Origin: UBA8828 sp964510855
GTDB taxonomy: Bacteria > Verrucomicrobiota > Verrucomicrobiia > Opitutales > UBA953
Direction: 5' to 3'
DNA length: 5,763 nt
NCBI GenBank assembly: GCA_964510855.1
Contig: CAZEDB010000043.1
Coordinates: 1-5,763 of the forward strand
The position numbers and the translations under genes were made by a program. The notes below the pieces were generated by a model. The model saw nothing but the letters and a program-made list of their open reading frames with translations, searched no databases and was not told where the DNA came from. Positions 5,710 to 5,763 of this stretch are shown here, piece after piece. The number at the start of each line of letters is the position of its first letter. Position 1 is the first letter of the stretch.

Positions 5710-5736
5710 GGTCGTCCCGGCGGGACGCCCCTACCC
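5710..5736 (-). repeat. REP-like unit 3
   Basis: GGTCGTCCC (5710-5718), loop GGC, GGGACGCCC (5722-5730): 8 of 9 pairs, with the mismatch (T-C) again at the third position, then CTACCC at 5731-5736. Confidence 0.7.
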
Positions 5737-5763
5737 GATGCCAAGCCAGAGGTTAACGAGCGC

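Larger units (their letters stand above)
5640..5736 (-). repeat. Tandem array of three REP-like hairpins
   Basis: Three 21-nt hairpins (9-nt arms, 3-nt loop) begin at 5640, 5678 and 5710, and each is followed directly by CTACCC. On the minus strand every unit reads GGGTAG plus hairpin, placing GTAG near the foot as in REP elements recognised by Y1 (TnpA-REP/RAYT) transposases. The arms differ between units but remain self-complementary. CCTACCCGATGC occurs exactly twice (5660-5671 and 5730-5741). No T-run follows, so these are not classical terminators. The rest of 5605-5763 holds no gene that I can support. Confidence 0.7.

Noticed and set aside
5640..5736. CRISPR array
   Set aside because: Only three units, with 38- and 32-bp periods; the palindromic arms vary and there are no identical direct repeats with unique spacers of constant size.
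5640..5736. Intrinsic terminators for paralog 3
   Set aside because: The stems are strong but followed by CTACCC instead of a T-run. They may still slow or protect the RNA 3' end.
5436..5756. 106-codon + strand frame crossing the end of paralog 3 and the hairpin array
   Set aside because: It overlaps a supported gene in another frame and its product is Arg/Pro/Cys-rich low-quality sequence that runs through the repeats.

Overview
The window looks like a chromosomal segment from a Verrucomicrobia-type bacterium, perhaps Opitutae. This is an inference from three PEP-CTERM (exosortase-sorted) proteins of a style common in that phylum, starts without clear Shine-Dalgarno sites, and a GTAG-footed hairpin array in intergenic DNA. 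No rRNA or marker gene confirms it. All supported genes are on the + strand.

Layout: (1) 1-479, the 3' end of an alanine racemase gene cut by the window edge. (2) 480-627, a noncoding gap with a weak hairpin and an upstream block shared with the next gap. (3) 628-1290 and 1376-2047, two tandem paralogous PEP-CTERM proteins whose last ~204 bp are about 94% identical, while their middles are unrelated at DNA level. (4) 2069-2095, a strong intrinsic terminator. (5) 2116-4779, an 887-aa cytosolic-looking protein that fuses an alkaline-phosphatase-superfamily phosphodiesterase domain, a TPR region and a P-loop sulfotransferase domain. (6) 4861-5604, a third, more diverged PEP-CTERM paralog. (7) 5640-5736, a tandem array of three 9-3-9 hairpins, each followed by CTACCC, resembling REP elements with a GTAG foot when read on the minus strand.

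The three PEP-CTERM proteins share a signal peptide, a small domain with a YGW.E motif and a TRFAF(N/D)D motif, a PEP-CTERM helix, and an unusual conserved ~20-residue tail after the arginine cluster. They are probably exported and anchored or processed by an exosortase/archaeosortase-type enzyme encoded elsewhere. The phosphodiesterase-TPR-sulfotransferase fusion lies between PEP-CTERM genes but has a terminator before it. A shared role in making or decorating surface glycans is possible but only inferred. Most notable for follow-up are the compensatory hairpin array and the selected extra C-terminal tail on the sorting signal.
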